Assembly: GCA_015519975.1 (NCBI GenBank)
Contig: WIAL01000014.1
Span: 1-36,724, forward strand
Source: Hydrogenothermaceae bacterium
GTDB taxonomy: Bacteria > Aquificota > Aquificia > Aquificales > Hydrogenothermaceae
DNA: 36,724 bases
Direction of reading: 5' to 3'
The position numbers and the translations under genes were made by a program. A model generated the notes under the pieces. It saw nothing but the letters and a program-made list of their open reading frames with translations. It did not search any database and was not told the DNA's origin. Positions 35,664 through 36,724 of this stretch are shown here, in pieces; the stretch's first letter is position 1, and every line of letters starts with the position of its first letter.

Positions 35664-35690
35664 ATTTCGGATATAATATTAAAATTCTTA
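35664..35690 (-). promoter_or_regulatory. Sigma-28-like promoter of flgM
   Basis: On the minus strand TAAG (35690-35687), a 15-base spacer and TCCGAAAT (35671-35664) resemble the flagellin sigma-28 promoter and the element before the glycosyltransferase/TPR gene. The flgM ATG lies about 28 bases downstream. It overlaps a plus-strand TATAAT (35672-35677) that could serve tsaB. Confidence 0.4.
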
Positions 35691-35709
35691 AATATTTGAA
35701 GGTTTGTAA

Positions 35710-36318
35710 ATGATAATATCTATAGATACATTTTCAGAGATTTTAGGAATTGCTGTACTAGATGAAAATAAAAGCCCAATTGTGTATTTAAACTATAAGA
35801 AACCAAAACCGTTTTCTGAAATATTAATTCAAAAAATTGATGAAATTTTAAAGGAGTATTCCATAAATAAAAAAGATATAACCGCTGTTATTGTAAATAA
35901 AGGTCCAGGAGCTTACACAGGTCTTAGAATAGGGATAACCACCGCAAAGGTTCTCTCTTATGCAATGAATATACCTTTATACACTTATGAAAGTTTATAT
36001 GCTATGGCTTACAAATTTAAGCACTTTACAGGTACTATCTTATCTGCAGTATATGCTGGGAAAGGAGAAGTTTATATTAGAAAATTTCTTTCAAAAGATA
36101 ATACTATTAAACCGTTAACAGAGAATTTAATAATTAAAAAAAATAAATTGGACGATTACTTAAAAGAAGTTGATTTAATAGTAGAGAAAAATTTAAATTT
36201 AGAGAACTCTGAAAAATTAAATGAATCACTTGCATTGACAGGAGCGTTACTTTCACTTAAAGAAAGTTTTAAAGAAGATCCATTTTTAATTGAGCCTGTT
36301 TATTTAAGAGAAAACTAA
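35710..36318 (+). CDS. tsaB: tRNA threonylcarbamoyladenosine biosynthesis protein TsaB
   Basis: TsaB pairs with TsaD and TsaE to transfer the threonylcarbamoyl group to A37 of ANN-decoding tRNAs. It is a 202-residue ASKHA-fold protein without catalytic residues of its own. It begins MIISIDTFSEILGIAVLDE and has the typical VNKGPGAYTGLRIGITTAK segment (about residues 63-81) and YESLYAMAY. The C-terminus is somewhat shorter than in E. coli. GAAGG lies before the ATG. The gene ends five bases before a tRNA-Leu fragment. Confidence 0.92.
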   Translation: MIISIDTFSEILGIAVLDENKSPIVYLNYKKPKPFSEILIQKIDEILKEYSINKKDITAVIVNKGPGAYTGLRIGITTAKVLSYAMNIPLYTYESLYAMAYKFKHFTGTILSAVYAGKGEVYIRKFLSKDNTIKPLTENLIIKKNKLDDYLKEVDLIVEKNLNLENSEKLNESLALTGALLSLKESFKEDPFLIEPVYLREN

Positions 36319-36322
36319 TAAG

Positions 36323-36377
36323 TGGTGCGAGAGGGGGGAATCGAACCCCCACGGCCTTGCGGCCAAGGGATTTTAAG
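36323..36377 (-). pseudogene. 3' half of a tRNA-Leu gene, probable attachment-site remnant
   Basis: Read on the minus strand from 36377, the fragment has the 3' part of the anticodon loop (CTTAAAA, compatible with anticodon UAA), the 3' anticodon strand TCCC and a class II variable arm with stem GGCC-GCAA-GGCC. It continues with the T arm GGGGG-TTCGATT-CCCCC, the acceptor strand CTCTCGC, discriminator A and an encoded CCA. The 5' half is absent. The preceding bases (TCTAA) do not pair with TCCC, and the next 300 bases contain no D arm or 5' acceptor strand. A tRNA broken at the anticodon loop next to tsaB is the usual mark of integration by a tyrosine recombinase. Confidence 0.75.
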
Positions 36378-36670
36378 TTAGAAATTAAAAGAATTGACCT
36401 TTCTAAACCTTTTTCTATCTATAGATAAATTAAGATAAGTTATGAATAGTTTAAAAATGATTTAGTACTTCTTAAAATATCATCATTTCTTACTCATTTT
36501 CCAGTTTGAAATAAACTTTTTTGGCATTAGTTATCTTAAATTTTTATCACTTATAACATAAATTTTTGCTTCTCATATACTAATTTTTGACATGTGCTGT
36601 CCAAACTTTTGAAAATTGAAACCTTCCGTCCTTTCATTCAAAATAAAAACAAGATTTTTTGGGGGATAAG
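36378..36670. other. Gene-free AT-rich stretch beyond the tRNA-Leu fragment
   Basis: No coding region is supported in these 293 bases. A near-perfect inverted repeat is visible: TTAAGATAAGTTATG (36430-36444) and CATTAGTTATCTTAA (36525-36539), matching at 13 of 15 positions. A lone ATTGAAAC occurs at 36615-36622. The stretch may be the left end of an integrated element. Confidence 0.4.
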
Positions 36671-36724
36671 ATGAAAAGCGAGTTTGATATTGCCAAAGAA
36701 ATTATAACAAAAACTATAGGGGAA
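36671..36724 (+). CDS. Start of an unidentified gene, running off the right edge
   Basis: An ATG at 36671 is preceded by GGGGGAT and opens a frame reading MKSEFDIAKEIITKTIGE through the end of the window. Eighteen residues are too few for a family assignment. It would be the first gene of the putative element that begins at the tRNA-Leu fragment. Confidence 0.5.
   Translation, partial: MKSEFDIAKEIITKTIGE

Noticed and set aside
35395-35676. Plus-strand Phe/Ser-rich frame opposite flgM
   Set aside because: Composition is that of the antisense of a Lys/Glu-rich gene, and there is no ribosome site. The minus-strand frame matches FlgM.
36323-36400. Group I intron in tRNA-Leu(UAA), as in cyanobacteria
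   Set aside because: Such introns interrupt the anticodon after U34 and must end in G before the 3' exon. Here the bases before AAAATCCC are CTT with no G, and no 5' exon is found in the remaining sequence to the right.
36600-36640. CRISPR repeat remnant (ATTGAAAC at 36615-36622)
   Set aside because: It occurs once, with no second copy or regular spacing in the window. The octamer is expected by chance in AT-rich DNA.

Overview
The window is a gene-dense, very AT-rich stretch of bacterial chromosome. The gene set points to a thermophilic, microaerophilic or denitrifying, flagellated member of the Aquificota, most likely Hydrogenothermaceae (Sulfurihydrogenibium/Persephonella-like). This assignment is an inference from base composition, protein character and gene content, not from a database search. 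Several genes start with TTG or GTG behind strong GGAGG sites, and most operons are compact with short overlaps.

Layout. 1-2.8 kb, minus strand: a degenerate glycosyltransferase/TPR gene, an exported metallo-beta-lactamase-fold hydrolase, and the 5' part of miaB. 2.9-10.3 kb, plus strand: a complete pseudaminic acid cassette (pseB, pseC, an SpsF-like nucleotidyltransferase, a pseG-pseH fusion, pseI) followed by a Maf-type flagellin glycosyltransferase. 10.3-13.7 kb, plus strand: flagellin, flaG, fliD, fliS and a FliT-like gene. A near-perfect sigma-28 promoter precedes flagellin and an unusual pair of hairpins follows it. 13.7-13.9 kb: tRNA-Glu and tRNA-Lys on the minus strand, divergent from leuS. 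16.7-20.1 kb, minus strand: proB, nfi, pgi and a degenerate receiver-domain gene. 20.2-22.2 kb, minus strand: two adjacent cupredoxin genes that look like one multicopper oxidase divided between two polypeptides. 22.6-25.4 kb: trmI (minus) and an SF1 helicase (plus). 25.4-27.7 kb, minus strand: norC, norB and a small membrane protein (nitric oxide reductase). 27.9-35.4 kb, plus strand: ilvB, ilvN, a secreted unknown, ilvC, a CDP-alcohol phosphatidyltransferase, an archaeal-type riboflavin-pathway reductase, a MoaD-like protein, an AEC permease and a cysteine desulfurase. 35.4-36.7 kb: a small flgM gene (minus), tsaB (plus), a 3' fragment of a tRNA-Leu gene, and the first codons of a gene running off the edge.

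How the parts fit. The Pse genes make CMP-pseudaminic acid, Maf puts the sugar on flagellin, FliS chaperones flagellin and FliD caps the filament. FlgM, 25 kb away, should hold sigma-28 until the hook-basal body is finished. Sigma-28-like elements are visible before flagellin, before flgM and in the divergent control region between the glycosyltransferase/TPR gene and pseB, suggesting one late-flagellar regulon that includes glycan synthesis. 

Most unusual observations: (i) the split multicopper oxidase, whose copper ligands are complementary between the two proteins and of which only one carries a Tat signal; (ii) the tRNA-Leu 3' half at the right edge, which looks like the attachment-site scar of an element extending beyond the window; (iii) the shared sigma-28-like promoters; (iv) an exported protein of unknown function between ilvN and ilvC.
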